The translations under genes were made by a program, and so were the position numbers. A stretch of 64,000 nt of DNA from Planctomycetota bacterium. Lineage in GTDB: Bacteria > Planctomycetota > PUPC01 > DSUN01. A model generated the notes under the pieces. That model ran no database searches. It saw only the letters and a list, made by a program, of their open reading frames with translations, and had not been told where the DNA came from. Location of the stretch: assembly GCA_035384565.1 (NCBI GenBank), contig DAOOIT010000028.1, positions 9,312 through 73,311 on the forward strand, in the 5' to 3' direction. Of this stretch, positions 25,761 to 34,005 are shown piece after piece (position 1 is the stretch's first letter; each line of letters starts with the position of its first letter).

Positions 25761-26756
25761 TCAGGCAGCCTCGAGGATGGCGTCTATGGCCTGCAACTCG
25801 CGGTCGGAGAAACCCAGCGTGCGGAGCGCGGCCACGTTGTCCTCGATCTGGCTTACGCGGCTGGCGCCGATGAGGGCGCTGGTGACGGCCGGCTGCCGCA
25901 GCACCCACGCCAGCGCCATCTGAGCGAGGGTCTGGCCCCGCTGCTGGGCGAGGTCGTTGAGTCTCCGCACTTTCTCCAGCTTCGCGTCGGTGATCGCGGC
26001 GGGTTTGAGGAAGCCGTGCGGCTTGCCCGCCCGCGAGTCGGCGGGGATGCCGGCGAGATAGCGGTCGGTCAGCAGCCCCTGGGCGAGCGGGCAGAAGACG
26101 ATGCTGCCGATCCCCTCGTCTGCCAGCACGTCGAGCAGGCCGCCCTCGATCCAGCGGTCGAAGAGGTTGTAGGACGGCTGGTGGATGAGGAGGGGCGTGC
26201 CGAGCCACCGCAGGATACGGGCCGCCTCGCGCGTGCCCTCGGGACGGTAGCTGGAGATGCCGGCGTAGAGGGCCTTGCCCCGCCGCACCACGTGGTCGAG
26301 GGCGCCCATCGTCTCCTCCAGCGGCGTCTCGGGGTCGGGGCGGTGGTGGTAGAAGATGTCCACGTAGTCCAGCCCCATCCGCCGCAGGCTCTGGTCGAGG
26401 CTGGCGACGAGGTATTTGCGCGAGCCGAAGTCGCCGTAGGGGCCGGGCCACATGCGCCAGCCGGCCTTGGTGGAGATCACCAGCTCGTCGCGGTAGCGCC
26501 CGAGGTCCTGGCGGAGGACGCGCCCGAACGTCTCCTCGGCCGAGCCGGGCGGCGGGCCGTAGTTGTTCGCCAGGTCGAAGTGGGTGATCCCCAGGTCGAA
26601 GGCCCGCAGCACCATCGCGCGGCAGTTCTCGAAGGCGTCCACGCCCCCGAAGTTGTGCCACAGCCCCAGCGAGATGGCAGGCAGCTTGAGGCCGCTGCGC
26701 CCGCAGCGGTTGTAGCGCATCGAGTCGTAGCGAGTGGCGGCAGGCGACCAGTCCAT
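25761..26756 (-). CDS. Aldo/keto reductase, YghZ-like (AKR14 type)
   Basis: 331 aa NADPH-dependent TIM-barrel reductase. The catalytic tetrad is visible: Asp61 and Tyr66 (FDLANNYGPPPGSAEETFG), Lys97 (VISTKAGWRMWPGPYGD), His137 or His138 (DYVDIFYHHRPDPETPLEE). GSRKYLVASLDQSLRRMGLD and SYRPEGTREAARIL match the L-glyceraldehyde-3-phosphate reductase/YghZ group. The C-terminal IGASRVSQIEDNVAAL binds the cofactor phosphate. No signal peptide, so it is cytoplasmic. Likely reduces small sugar aldehydes. Confidence 0.87.
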   Translation of the reverse strand: MDWSPAATRYDSMRYNRCGRSGLKLPAISLGLWHNFGGVDAFENCRAMVLRAFDLGITHFDLANNYGPPPGSAEETFGRVLRQDLGRYRDELVISTKAGWRMWPGPYGDFGSRKYLVASLDQSLRRMGLDYVDIFYHHRPDPETPLEETMGALDHVVRRGKALYAGISSYRPEGTREAARILRWLGTPLLIHQPSYNLFDRWIEGGLLDVLADEGIGSIVFCPLAQGLLTDRYLAGIPADSRAGKPHGFLKPAAITDAKLEKVRRLNDLAQQRGQTLAQMALAWVLRQPAVTSALIGASRVSQIEDNVAALRTLGFSDRELQAIDAILEAA

Positions 26757-26931
26757 GGGCTTCTCCTTTGCGCTCCCCGCGGGCGACTATAGCACGGCGG
26801 GCGGCGCCCTTCAAGAGCGTGCGGCTGCCCGTCTCGCACCGGGCTGGTCCGCCCTCGCTTGACGCGGTGGCGCGCCGGGCGTAAGCTGCCCAGGTAACAC
26901 GGAGATGAACCCTGCACCGGGAGAAGACAGA

Positions 26932-29550
26932 ATGAGCATGCGGATTGCCGTGGCGGTGCTGTGGGCGAGCGTGGCGGCCGCGGGCGAGGGGGCGGCGCCC
27001 CAGGCGCCGGCCTCCCTGGCCGACGCCCCGCCCAACACGTGGGTGAAGGCGCTGGTGACGAAGACCGGCTGGCGCGAGCAGCCCCTCTTCGTCTACGTGC
27101 CGCCGCTCAAACGCTTCGTGATGGCCAGCGGCATGCAGGCCTACGGCGGCACCGTGCCGCGGCATTACGACACCGAGGAACTCGACTTCGCCCAACTCAA
27201 GTGGTTCAACGCCTACCCGCCCGACGTGGCCGCGGGTCGGCCCGAATCGGGGCCGGTCGGCGAGGAATATGCCGAGAGGCGCGCCAAGATGGGCCATAAC
27301 GGCCCCGAGCTGTTCTACAAGGACGGCGATCACCTCCGCGTGGGCGCGGGCGGCCAATGGCTCGAATCCCGCATGGGCTATGAATGGTGCTACGTGCCCG
27401 AGGACGGGAAGATCTACGCCTACCTCCACGACAAGACCCTCCGCTACGATCCCAACGCGCGCACGTGGGAGGACCTGAAGGCGAAGCCGCGGACGACGTG
27501 TCGCCTCTGGGGCTCGATGACCTACGACCCCGTGAACAGGGAGATCCTGCACGCCGGCGGCGACGGCGGCAGCGCCGACGTGGCAACCTGGGCCTTCGAC
27601 ATCGCCGGGAACGAATGGCGGCGCCTCGAGTTCGGCTCCCCCGAGGCGAAGGCGCTGCTGGACAGGGCCAAGGCCCTCCGCTGGCAGGCCAAGGCCCTCC
27701 TGGGCGCCGCCTGCAACCGCTTCGCCATCACGGAGACCGATGCAGAAGCCAAGGCCGATCTCGCCGCCCAAGCCGCTGAACTCGCCGCCGCGGCCGAGAA
27801 ACTCGCGCCCGACACCAACGGCGTGGCTGCCCGCCGGCTCGCGGCCGCCGTGGCCGCGGTGAAGGCCGCCAGCGCGAAGCTCTCGGGGAAGATCACGCCC
27901 GACATCATCGCCGAGGTGCGCGCGGCGCGGGTGCTCTTCGAGCAGGCGGTGGACGCCCTGGCGGTCGAGCCGCCCGGCCGCGCCCGCTCGCAAACGGCCT
28001 ACGACCCCGTCCACAAGAAGATCGTCCTCTTCGGCGGCGACGGACTCGACCGCGTGCTCTCGGACACGTGGGTCTACGACTGCGCGGCGCGGACCTGGGA
28101 GCAGCGCTTCCCCGAGAAGTGCCCCACGCCGCGCGCGGGCCACATCCTGGCCTGGCTCCCGAAGGCGCGGAAGATCGTCCTCGCCGGCGGCTACAGCCGC
28201 GACTGGCTCCCCCAGGAGGTCTGGACCTACGACGTGGCGGCGAACGAGTGGAAGCCCCTCCTCCACGTCCCGCTCCAGCCCGAGGACTGGGGCCGCCAGA
28301 AGTTCAGCCCCAACGCCCCGCGCGTCACCTGCCGCGACGTGCAGACCGGCGCCGTGAACGACGACGACGTGCTCGTGTGCGTGACGCCCGGCGAGCGCCC
28401 CAGCCTCATCACCTGGGCCTGCAAGATTGACCCCTCCGTAGCCGCAAGCGTCCCGCTTGCGGAGGGCGCGATGGGGACGTCGGGCGCCTACACCTTCAAC
28501 CGCATTGACCCGGCGATCTGGGAGCAGGCCGCCAGGCCCGACCCCGAGGCGATGGCCAAGCTCTACCGCCACCTGCCCGCCAACGTCTGGACATCCCTCG
28601 ACTTCCCCCGCTACGCCCCCGGCGCGCGCAACCGCTGGGGCACGACCGCCTACGACACCGCCCGCCACCAGCTCCTCTTCTGGGGCGGCGGCCACGCCAC
28701 GAGCCAGGAAAACGACGTCGCCCACTTCAGCCTCCGCGGCGGCTGCTGGACCCTCGGCTACCACCCCGACGACCCCATTGACAGGGTCTACGCCAGCCAG
28801 CCCACGCCGCTGAGCTTCAACGATCGAGCCCACGTGCCCGTCCACGCCTACAAGGCCTACTGCTACGATGCGGCGGCGGGGAAGATGCTCTACTTCGACC
28901 GCGCCTACAACCCAGCCGTCCGCGAGTGGGAGCCGCAGCCCTTCCCCGGCCTCGAGCACCGCGGCGTGATGCACAGCTTCATGGCCCCCACCCCGCGCGG
29001 CGCCGTGACCTATTCCGACAAGGGCCTCTTCCTCCTCGACGCCAAGGCGGGCAAGTGGAACAAGCTGCCCTGGGACGGCCCGCCCTTCGGAGGCATCTGG
29101 TGCGACGGCCACGGCCTGCGCTACGACTCCAAGCGCGACTGCCTCTGGTTCGCCAACGACAAGGACATCTGGCGCTACGACCTGGCCACGGGCAAGGCCG
29201 CGAAGCTCGGCATCGCCAAGCCCAAGGCACTCGGCCAATTCATCTTCTGGGGCGAACAGGTCTACCTGCCCGACGCCGACCTGATGCTCCTCATGCGCCT
29301 CTTCACGGCCCCCGACGGCAAGCAGCGGAACATCGTGTGGGACCCCGCCGACGGCCGCTTCTTCTGGGCCGACCTCAAGTTCGAGGCAAAGGGCAAGCCC
29401 GTGGAGTTCAAGGACAACCCGTTCAGTTGGTCCGACGCCCTCTGCTACGACCCTGCTCTCAAGCTCGCTATCCTCAACAACTCCAGCGACTACAAGGTCT
29501 GGGTGCTGAGATTCGACCGCAACGCGGTCAAGATGGAGGTGGTGGAATGA
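26932..29550 (+). CDS. Exported kelch/beta-propeller-like protein
   Basis: 872 aa. The signal peptide MSMRIAVAVLWASVAAA starts at the ATG at 26932 after GGGAGAAG. Kelch-like blades recur: SMTYDPVNREILHAGGDGG, TAYDPVHKKIVLFGGDGLD with DTWVYDCAARTWEQ, RKIVLAGGYSRDW with VWTYDVAANEWKP, TAYDTARHQLLFWGGGHAT. A helical Ala/Glu-rich insert (about residues 245-340) interrupts the propeller. An in-frame palindrome at 28442-28462 codes for part of PSVAASVPLAEG. The stop overlaps the ATG of the next gene. Function unknown; propellers of this kind bind ligands or glycans. Confidence 0.75.
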   Translation: MSMRIAVAVLWASVAAAGEGAAPQAPASLADAPPNTWVKALVTKTGWREQPLFVYVPPLKRFVMASGMQAYGGTVPRHYDTEELDFAQLKWFNAYPPDVAAGRPESGPVGEEYAERRAKMGHNGPELFYKDGDHLRVGAGGQWLESRMGYEWCYVPEDGKIYAYLHDKTLRYDPNARTWEDLKAKPRTTCRLWGSMTYDPVNREILHAGGDGGSADVATWAFDIAGNEWRRLEFGSPEAKALLDRAKALRWQAKALLGAACNRFAITETDAEAKADLAAQAAELAAAAEKLAPDTNGVAARRLAAAVAAVKAASAKLSGKITPDIIAEVRAARVLFEQAVDALAVEPPGRARSQTAYDPVHKKIVLFGGDGLDRVLSDTWVYDCAARTWEQRFPEKCPTPRAGHILAWLPKARKIVLAGGYSRDWLPQEVWTYDVAANEWKPLLHVPLQPEDWGRQKFSPNAPRVTCRDVQTGAVNDDDVLVCVTPGERPSLITWACKIDPSVAASVPLAEGAMGTSGAYTFNRIDPAIWEQAARPDPEAMAKLYRHLPANVWTSLDFPRYAPGARNRWGTTAYDTARHQLLFWGGGHATSQENDVAHFSLRGGCWTLGYHPDDPIDRVYASQPTPLSFNDRAHVPVHAYKAYCYDAAAGKMLYFDRAYNPAVREWEPQPFPGLEHRGVMHSFMAPTPRGAVTYSDKGLFLLDAKAGKWNKLPWDGPPFGGIWCDGHGLRYDSKRDCLWFANDKDIWRYDLATGKAAKLGIAKPKALGQFIFWGEQVYLPDADLMLLMRLFTAPDGKQRNIVWDPADGRFFWADLKFEAKGKPVEFKDNPFSWSDALCYDPALKLAILNNSSDYKVWVLRFDRNAVKMEVVE
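28442..28462. repeat. Palindrome inside the kelch gene
   Basis: CCGCAAGCG (28442-28450) and CGCTTGCGG (28454-28462) around TCC. It resembles the CGACAAGCG/CGCTTGTCG palindrome in the intergenic region near 36344-36364. It is in frame and encodes a short linker. Confidence 0.6.
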
Positions 29551-30248
29551 GCCTGGTGAGGCCCGACAGCTTGGCCGGGACCCTCGATGCGGTGGACGAG
29601 GCGCTCTTCTTCGGGCGGCAGTTATCGGAGGCGGACCGGCGCGAAGCCGCGGCCTGGATTGCGGCTCGCCAGGGCCTGCCGGGTTCCTACCACGGCCTGT
29701 TCGCGCCCACGGAGAGGGACCGTTCCCAGGGAATCAGGCTATTCACCGGCGAGACGGTCACGACCCACGCGGGGAAGGCCCACGTGCTGGGCGAGGAGGC
29801 CTGCCGAGCACTCCTCCTTCTCGACGTGGACACCGAAGAGGTCGGCCGCGCCCTGGGCCGCGCGACCGAGGGGATGCTCGAGCGCCTGCGCGCTGCCGAG
29901 GAGCGCGAGAAACACGTGGGCCGTCCCTGGCTCGGCCAGTACTGCTGCGGCAAGTGCACGGTCGCCCTCTGGCGCCATCTCGCCGCCGGCGGCCTCGAGC
30001 GCGCCGAGCATCATCTGGCCGCCGGCGCCGAAGCCCTCCGCCTCTCGCGCGATGGCGAAGGCCGCTGGCGCCGCTTCCCCTTCCACTACACGCTCCTGGT
30101 CCTAAGCGAGATGGACGTTTCACTTGCGGCCGACGAATTGCGCTATGCCGCCCCCGCCGTCCAGCGCCTCGCCAATCGCCCCCCGTCCAGCGACCCCTTC
30201 GCCACCCGCCGCCACGCCCTCGCGGAACGCGTCCTCGCCAAGGTCTGA
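29547..30248 (+). CDS. Hypothetical protein with CCxKC motif
   Basis: 233 aa, soluble, starting at the ATG that overlaps the kelch stop (ATGA). Mostly helical. It has LPGSYHGLFAPTERDRSQG, RLFTGETVTTHAG, LGEEACRALLLLDVD and a Cys cluster YCCGKCTVALWRHLAAGG near residues 132-149, which could bind a metal. FPFHYTLLVLSEMDVSLAAD follows. The pattern of repeated helices and Cys pairs is reminiscent of terpenoid-cyclase-like toroids, but no family is assigned. Coupling suggests a joint role with the exported kelch protein, although this one has no signal peptide. Confidence 0.6.
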   Translation: MSLVRPDSLAGTLDAVDEALFFGRQLSEADRREAAAWIAARQGLPGSYHGLFAPTERDRSQGIRLFTGETVTTHAGKAHVLGEEACRALLLLDVDTEEVGRALGRATEGMLERLRAAEEREKHVGRPWLGQYCCGKCTVALWRHLAAGGLERAEHHLAAGAEALRLSRDGEGRWRRFPFHYTLLVLSEMDVSLAADELRYAAPAVQRLANRPPSSDPFATRRHALAERVLAKV

Positions 30249-30264
30249 CGAGAGGGCGCCGACT

Positions 30265-30295
30265 CCCTCCCGAACGTTCGATGCGTTCGGGAGGG
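30265..30295. terminator. 12-bp perfect hairpin after 29547-30248
   Basis: CCCTCCCGAACG (30265-30276) and CGTTCGGGAGGG (30284-30295) with a 7-base loop, 17 bases after the stop codon. There is no T-run, so it may be a factor-dependent or bidirectional terminator, or a repeat. A related CCCTCCCGAAGG lies just downstream. Confidence 0.5.
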
Positions 30296-30367
30296 TAACG
30301 TCGTGGCGCACGAGCAGGTTCCCCCGGCTACTACCCTCCCGAAGGCATTGGAACCTCGGGGAGGGGC

Positions 30368-31219
30368 TCACTGGGCGGAGCGGGGTTCGATGACGAGGGC
30401 GCGGATGAGCCAGTAGCCGCCGCCTCGGTGCTGGACCCAGCCGCCGAATGTCACCAGCGTGGGCGCCGCGACGGCGGGCGCCTTGAAGCGCAGAAGGACG
30501 GTGTGACTCGGCTGGTCCTTGAGCGGCTTGCCCGTGTCAATCACCACGGCGCCGCCGCTCGCGGCCACGGGGAGGGTGTCGCAGACGGCCTCGGCGGGCG
30601 CCAGATGGGCGGGGCTGGTGACGATGCCGTCCTTCTCCTCGGGGGGCTTGCTCTTGGTGCCGAGGCTGAGCGTGCCCTGGCCCGCCGCCGTGATGAGCTT
30701 GACCTCGATGTCGGCGCCCGCGGCTACGCGAAGCGCGGGATGTTCGCACCACAGGCCGGTCTGTCGGCCGCCCGAGCCGTTGACGCCGTGGGTGGTGACG
30801 ATGGCCTCGGCGGGCGCGGCAGCGGGAGGCTTGGCGAGATCGAGGAGGCCCAGGCGCTTGCCGCCCGACCGGAACTCGGCCAGGCCCTTGCCGAGGAGGG
30901 GCGAGGCATCCACGTCGGCCGCCCCGCCGGCGGGCACCTCCCAGGGGCCGGCGAGGGTCTCGACGGGCTTCTGGGGCAGCGGGTTCGCCTCGCGGAAGGC
31001 GCGCCCTCCCTCGCGGACATCTATGTTGACGGTCTGGACGGTGATGGTGGCAGGCTCGCGGCTGAGGTTGGCGATGAGATAGCGGGGTTTGCCGCCCTGC
31101 CAGTATTCCTGCACGTAGAGGCCGGTCCGCCAGTCCAGCCCCACGCCGATCTGGGACCCCACGGCCGCCGCCACGAGGGCGCACGCCGCCAGCGCCGCCA
31201 GCCAGAGCCGCACGCGCAT
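30368..31219 (-). CDS. Exported protein of unknown function
   Basis: 283 aa. The ATG at 31219 follows AAAGGAG and opens a signal anchor or signal peptide (MRVRLWLAALAACALVAAAV). The mature part is beta-rich: YLIANLSREPATITVQTVNI, GPWEVPAGGAADVDASPLLG, ALRVAAGADIEVKLIT. It resembles an Ig/CARDB-like or cupredoxin-like fold, with no catalytic motif that I can name. It stands alone between the CCxKC gene and a long repeat-bearing spacer. Confidence 0.6.
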   Translation of the reverse strand: MRVRLWLAALAACALVAAAVGSQIGVGLDWRTGLYVQEYWQGGKPRYLIANLSREPATITVQTVNIDVREGGRAFREANPLPQKPVETLAGPWEVPAGGAADVDASPLLGKGLAEFRSGGKRLGLLDLAKPPAAAPAEAIVTTHGVNGSGGRQTGLWCEHPALRVAAGADIEVKLITAAGQGTLSLGTKSKPPEEKDGIVTSPAHLAPAEAVCDTLPVAASGGAVVIDTGKPLKDQPSHTVLLRFKAPAVAAPTLVTFGGWVQHRGGGYWLIRALVIEPRSAQ

Positions 31220-31526
31220 TTCGAGGACTCCTTTGTGTGGACGGCTTCTCTCCCCTTTCTCGTAGACGCGGTTTCGGCAGCGCGGTTCCATCGCCGACCT
31301 GGGGCAGGCGGAGTCAGAGGGCGCCGTCGGACCGGCGGCCCGGGACGGTGTCGGCTCGCTTCGCAGCCTTCAGCCGCCGCTCGCGGCAGGGGTGGACAGG
31401 AATCGCGGCCCTTCAGGGTCTGGCGCGCTTGGCTCGAGTGGCCGGTGCAGGTGTGAGCGTGCCTCCCCCTGGCAGACCTGGCGGGTCCCCTGGAGGGCTT
31501 TGCCGGGCGCCTGCGGGCGCTCTCCG

Positions 31527-31572
31527 CCCATACTTGCTCAATCCTGAGAGGGAGGAAGTGAGCAAGTATGGG
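31527..31572. repeat. CATACTTGCTCA palindromic repeat, copy 1
   Basis: CCCATACTTGCTCA (31527-31540) and TGAGCAAGTATGGG (31559-31572) are a perfect 14-bp inverted repeat with an 18-base purine-rich centre. The family recurs at 45981-46025 and 46061-46110. Confidence 0.8.
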
Positions 31573-31609
31573 TAGAATGGCGAGGATTGGCGATTCTCGC
31601 GGCTCCGGC

Positions 31610-31643
31610 CATTCTCGCTCATCTTCGGGATGAGCAAGTATGA
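31610..31643. repeat. CATACTTGCTCA repeat, degenerate copy
   Basis: ATTCTCGCTCATC then TTCGG then GATGAGCAAGTATGAG. The right arm matches the family, the left arm has diverged, and GCTCATC/GATGAGC still forms a short hairpin. Confidence 0.5.
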
Positions 31644-31784
31644 GAGGGAGAGCGTCCTGAGAGCATAAGGCATTGCGGCATATAGGGTTATGAGGTGGCC
31701 GCCGCTGGCGCCACAGCGCCAGCCCCACGCTCTCGAACGGCGGCATGGACCAGGACGCTGCCTTGCACGTTGACGCTGCGCGGC

Positions 31785-31812
31785 TTGACCCCGGGGCGCG
31801 CTCCACTATAAT
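31785..31812 (+). promoter_or_regulatory. Consensus promoter placing the transcript start at the methyltransferase ATG
   Basis: TTGACC (31785-31790), 16-base spacer, TATAAT (31807-31812). The ATG at 31822 is only ten bases past the -10 box, so the mRNA would have almost no leader. Confidence 0.65.
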
Positions 31813-31821
31813 TCCTCGATT

Positions 31822-32712
31822 ATGGACATGATGGGCATGACGGAACCGGTCGGCACCATTCATTTCGCTGATAATCTGACGGTGCTGCGCGGGATGCCCG
31901 CCGACTCGGTGGACCTCATCTATATTGACCCCCCGTTCAACACGGGCAAGGTGCAGCGGCGCACGCAGATCCGCACCGCGCAGAGCGAGGCAGGCGACCG
32001 CGTGGGCTTCGCGGGCCGGCGTTACGAGACCATCCGCATCGGTTCGAGGTGCTTCGCCGACCTGTTCGACGACTATCTGGCCTTCCTCGAGCCGCGCCTG
32101 GTCGAGGCCCGCCGCGTGCTGGCGCCGCACGGCTCGCTCTACGTCCACCTCGACTGCCGCGAGGTCCACTACGCCAAGGTGCTGCTCGACGCGATCTTCG
32201 GGCGCGAGGCGTTTCTCAACGAGGTCATCTGGGCCTACGACTACGGCGCCCGCACGCGGCGGCGGTGGCCGGCCAAGCACGACAACATCCTGTTCTACGC
32301 GAAGGACCCCGCGAACTACGTCTTCAACTACGACGACATCGAGCGCATCCCGTACATGGCCCCCGGCCTCGTCGGCCCCGAGAAGGCGGCCCGGGGCAAG
32401 ACGCCCACCGACACGTGGTGGCACACGATCGTGCCGACGACCGGCGCCGAGAAGACCGGCTACCCCACGCAGAAGCCGCTGGGCATTCTCCGGCGCATCG
32501 TGCAGGCATCGTCGCCGAAGGGGGGGCTCGTCCTCGACTTCTTCGCGGGCAGCGGCACCACGGGCGCAGCGTGCCTGGAGTTGGGCCGCCGCTTCATCCT
32601 GGTGGACGACAACCCCGAGGCTCTGGCCGTGATGGCCAGACGCTTCACGGGCGTGGAGGGGATCTGCTGGGTGGGCTTCGAGCCCGCATCGGTTACGAGT
32701 TCGGGGAGTTAG
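31822..32712 (+). CDS. Orphan site-specific DNA methyltransferase (beta-type amino-MTase)
   Basis: 296 aa N6-adenine or N4-cytosine DNA methyltransferase. The catalytic motif IV is DLIYIDPPFNTGKVQ (Asp36-Pro-Pro-Phe39). The SAM-binding motif I lies C-terminal, LDFFAGSGTTGAAC with ILVDDNPEA (about residues 238-265). This IV-to-I order is typical of beta-class and Type III Mod-like enzymes. EVIWAYDYGARTRRRWPAKH and PTQKPLGILRRIVQASSP are also conserved in the family. No restriction gene or recognition subunit is adjacent. The start may be ATG 31822 (leaderless) or 31837. The target sequence is unknown. Confidence 0.87.
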   Translation: MDMMGMTEPVGTIHFADNLTVLRGMPADSVDLIYIDPPFNTGKVQRRTQIRTAQSEAGDRVGFAGRRYETIRIGSRCFADLFDDYLAFLEPRLVEARRVLAPHGSLYVHLDCREVHYAKVLLDAIFGREAFLNEVIWAYDYGARTRRRWPAKHDNILFYAKDPANYVFNYDDIERIPYMAPGLVGPEKAARGKTPTDTWWHTIVPTTGAEKTGYPTQKPLGILRRIVQASSPKGGLVLDFFAGSGTTGAACLELGRRFILVDDNPEALAVMARRFTGVEGICWVGFEPASVTSSGS

Positions 32713-32722
32713 GAGACCGGCG

Positions 32723-33214
32723 ATGCGTGGCCCCTTGTGTCCCTCTCGACGCGGGCTTCTCCTGGGCGCGGGCGCCCTGGCGGCCTGGAGCCTGTTGCTC
32801 TTCAGCGCCGGCGCCATCTGGCAGCCCGCGTGGGTGCAGAAGCTCTGGATTCACGTGTGGCCCTCGAGCCGATGGGAGCGGCACAACGCTCTCGGGAGGC
32901 TCATCATCCCCGGCATGACCCCCGCCGAGGTCAAGGGCATCCTGGGGCCGCCCTCGCGCGAGGACGAGATGGCGGGGAAGCTGACATGGATGTACCACGA
33001 TGGCAGCGGAACGGCGGGGCACGATCTGGATGTGGTGTTTGAGGTTCTGGCGTGGGGGCCGGCGGGCCAGAAGGAATTGCGCGTGCGGGAGGTGGTTCAG
33101 GACCACGAGTTCGTGCGATTCGGCCCCATCAGCACGGACTACGGGCGGAAGTACTATAGGATCTCAGTCACCCAACCGACCCCGCCGCCTCGGGGCCCCG
33201 ATGCCCTCCAGTGA
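32723..33214 (+). CDS. Membrane-anchored SmpA/BamE-like small protein
   Basis: 163 aa. Starts MRGPLCPSRRGLLLGAGALA with one membrane helix or Tat-like signal (SRRGLLLGAG). The segment GRLIIPGMTPAEVKGILGPP, with SREDEMAGKLTWMYHD, matches the SmpA/OmlA (BamE) type pattern, where a short helix (G-M-T-x-x-E-V) is followed by a G-x-P turn and a Trp-containing strand. GGAG lies seven bases before the ATG and only ten bases separate it from the methyltransferase. A role in envelope assembly is inferred from fold alone. Confidence 0.55.
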   Translation: MRGPLCPSRRGLLLGAGALAAWSLLLFSAGAIWQPAWVQKLWIHVWPSSRWERHNALGRLIIPGMTPAEVKGILGPPSREDEMAGKLTWMYHDGSGTAGHDLDVVFEVLAWGPAGQKELRVREVVQDHEFVRFGPISTDYGRKYYRISVTQPTPPPRGPDALQ

Positions 33215-33261
33215 CGGGGGGGAATGGCCGGGGGTAGCCCGCGAACTTGGGCGAGACGGCC

Positions 33262-33663
33262 TCAGGCGCGCAGGAGGGTGAAGCGGGGGTTGCTACGGAG
33301 AGCGGCATGGAAAGTCAGGGTGGTCTCGGCGCCCGCAGCGGCGTTCGCGCGGCCGAGGTAGTAGTCGGCGAAGTCGCCGGGGCCGACCCGGTAGTCGTTG
33401 AGAGCCTGTCGAACCGTGTCATTGTCGGCGATCTCGAACTGAACCGTGATGAGCATCTGCTCCAGCAGAGGCGCGATCTCGCCTCTGGACAAACCATACG
33501 CGGCCCTGAGGACCCAGACGAGTTCACACAGGGCAACCGGCTGGATGAGAAGGCTCTCGCTCCGGCTGCGCACGGCCTCGATCTCGCGGACGGCGACGGC
33601 AGCTTGTCGGGGGGCGTCCTTCACGATGTAGCGCACGAGGAGGTTGGTGTCGAGCCCCTTCAT
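33262..33663 (-). CDS. vapC: PIN-domain toxin (VapC family)
   Basis: 133 aa PIN-fold ribonuclease: MKGLDTNLLVRYIVKD (first acidic residue Asp5), VALCELVWVL (Glu), LNDYRVGPGDFADYYLGRAN (Asp) and TLTFHAALRSNPRFTLL. The acidic residues for metal binding are in place. The ATG overlaps the stop of the upstream antitoxin (ATGA). VapC enzymes usually cut tRNA or rRNA. Confidence 0.88.
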   Translation of the reverse strand: MKGLDTNLLVRYIVKDAPRQAAVAVREIEAVRSRSESLLIQPVALCELVWVLRAAYGLSRGEIAPLLEQMLITVQFEIADNDTVRQALNDYRVGPGDFADYYLGRANAAAGAETTLTFHAALRSNPRFTLLRA

Positions 33664-33908
33664 CTCTTGAGTCTCCCACCCATCGTGCGGATCGCTTCGT
33701 TCATCTCCTCGATGGACACGGGCCGCCTGCCGGGGCGATAGAGCATGCCTTCGAGTTCCCGGACATCTACTGTAGCGGGGCGGATCACGATATCACCGTT
33801 GTCCTGAACTACAAAGTCCACCCTGTCGCCGGGATGAACCCCGAGGCGGTCGCGGATCACCTTGGGGATGACGAGCTGCCCTTTGGTGGATAGCCTGGCT
33901 GCGGCCAT
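33660..33908 (-). CDS. vapB: AbrB/SpoVT-type antitoxin (VapB)
   Basis: 82 aa. ARLSTKGQLVIPKVIRDRLG and HPGDRVDFVVQDNGDIVIRP form the swapped-hairpin AbrB DNA-binding domain. The C-terminal tail (VRELEGMLYRPGRRPVSIEE) is the toxin-binding part. AGGAGA precedes the ATG. It likely represses its own promoter at 33957-33985. Confidence 0.87.
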   Translation of the reverse strand: MAAARLSTKGQLVIPKVIRDRLGVHPGDRVDFVVQDNGDIVIRPATVDVRELEGMLYRPGRRPVSIEEMNEAIRTMGGRLKR

Positions 33909-33956
33909 TGCTTTCTCCTGACCGGTTGCCTTACCAGCTGATCCGATTCCTACCTG

Positions 33957-33985
33957 ATAGTAAGACTTCTGGGCATCTTTGTCAA
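33957..33985 (-). promoter_or_regulatory. vapBC promoter
   Basis: On the minus strand: TTGACA (33985-33980), 17 bases, TACTAT (33962-33957), about 49 bases before the vapB ATG. Confidence 0.65.
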
Positions 33986-34005
33986 GTTCACCCGCGGCCC
34001 AACCA

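Larger units (their letters stand above)
31220..31784. other. Gene-free spacer with CATACTTGCTCA palindrome
   Basis: No convincing gene. It contains one perfect palindromic repeat (31527-31572) and a degenerate copy (31610-31643). The promoter of the methyltransferase follows directly (31785-31812). Confidence 0.55.

Noticed and set aside
31220..31785. Open frames crossing the palindromic spacer
   Set aside because: They run through the inverted repeats on both strands and lack ribosome sites or recognisable sequence.
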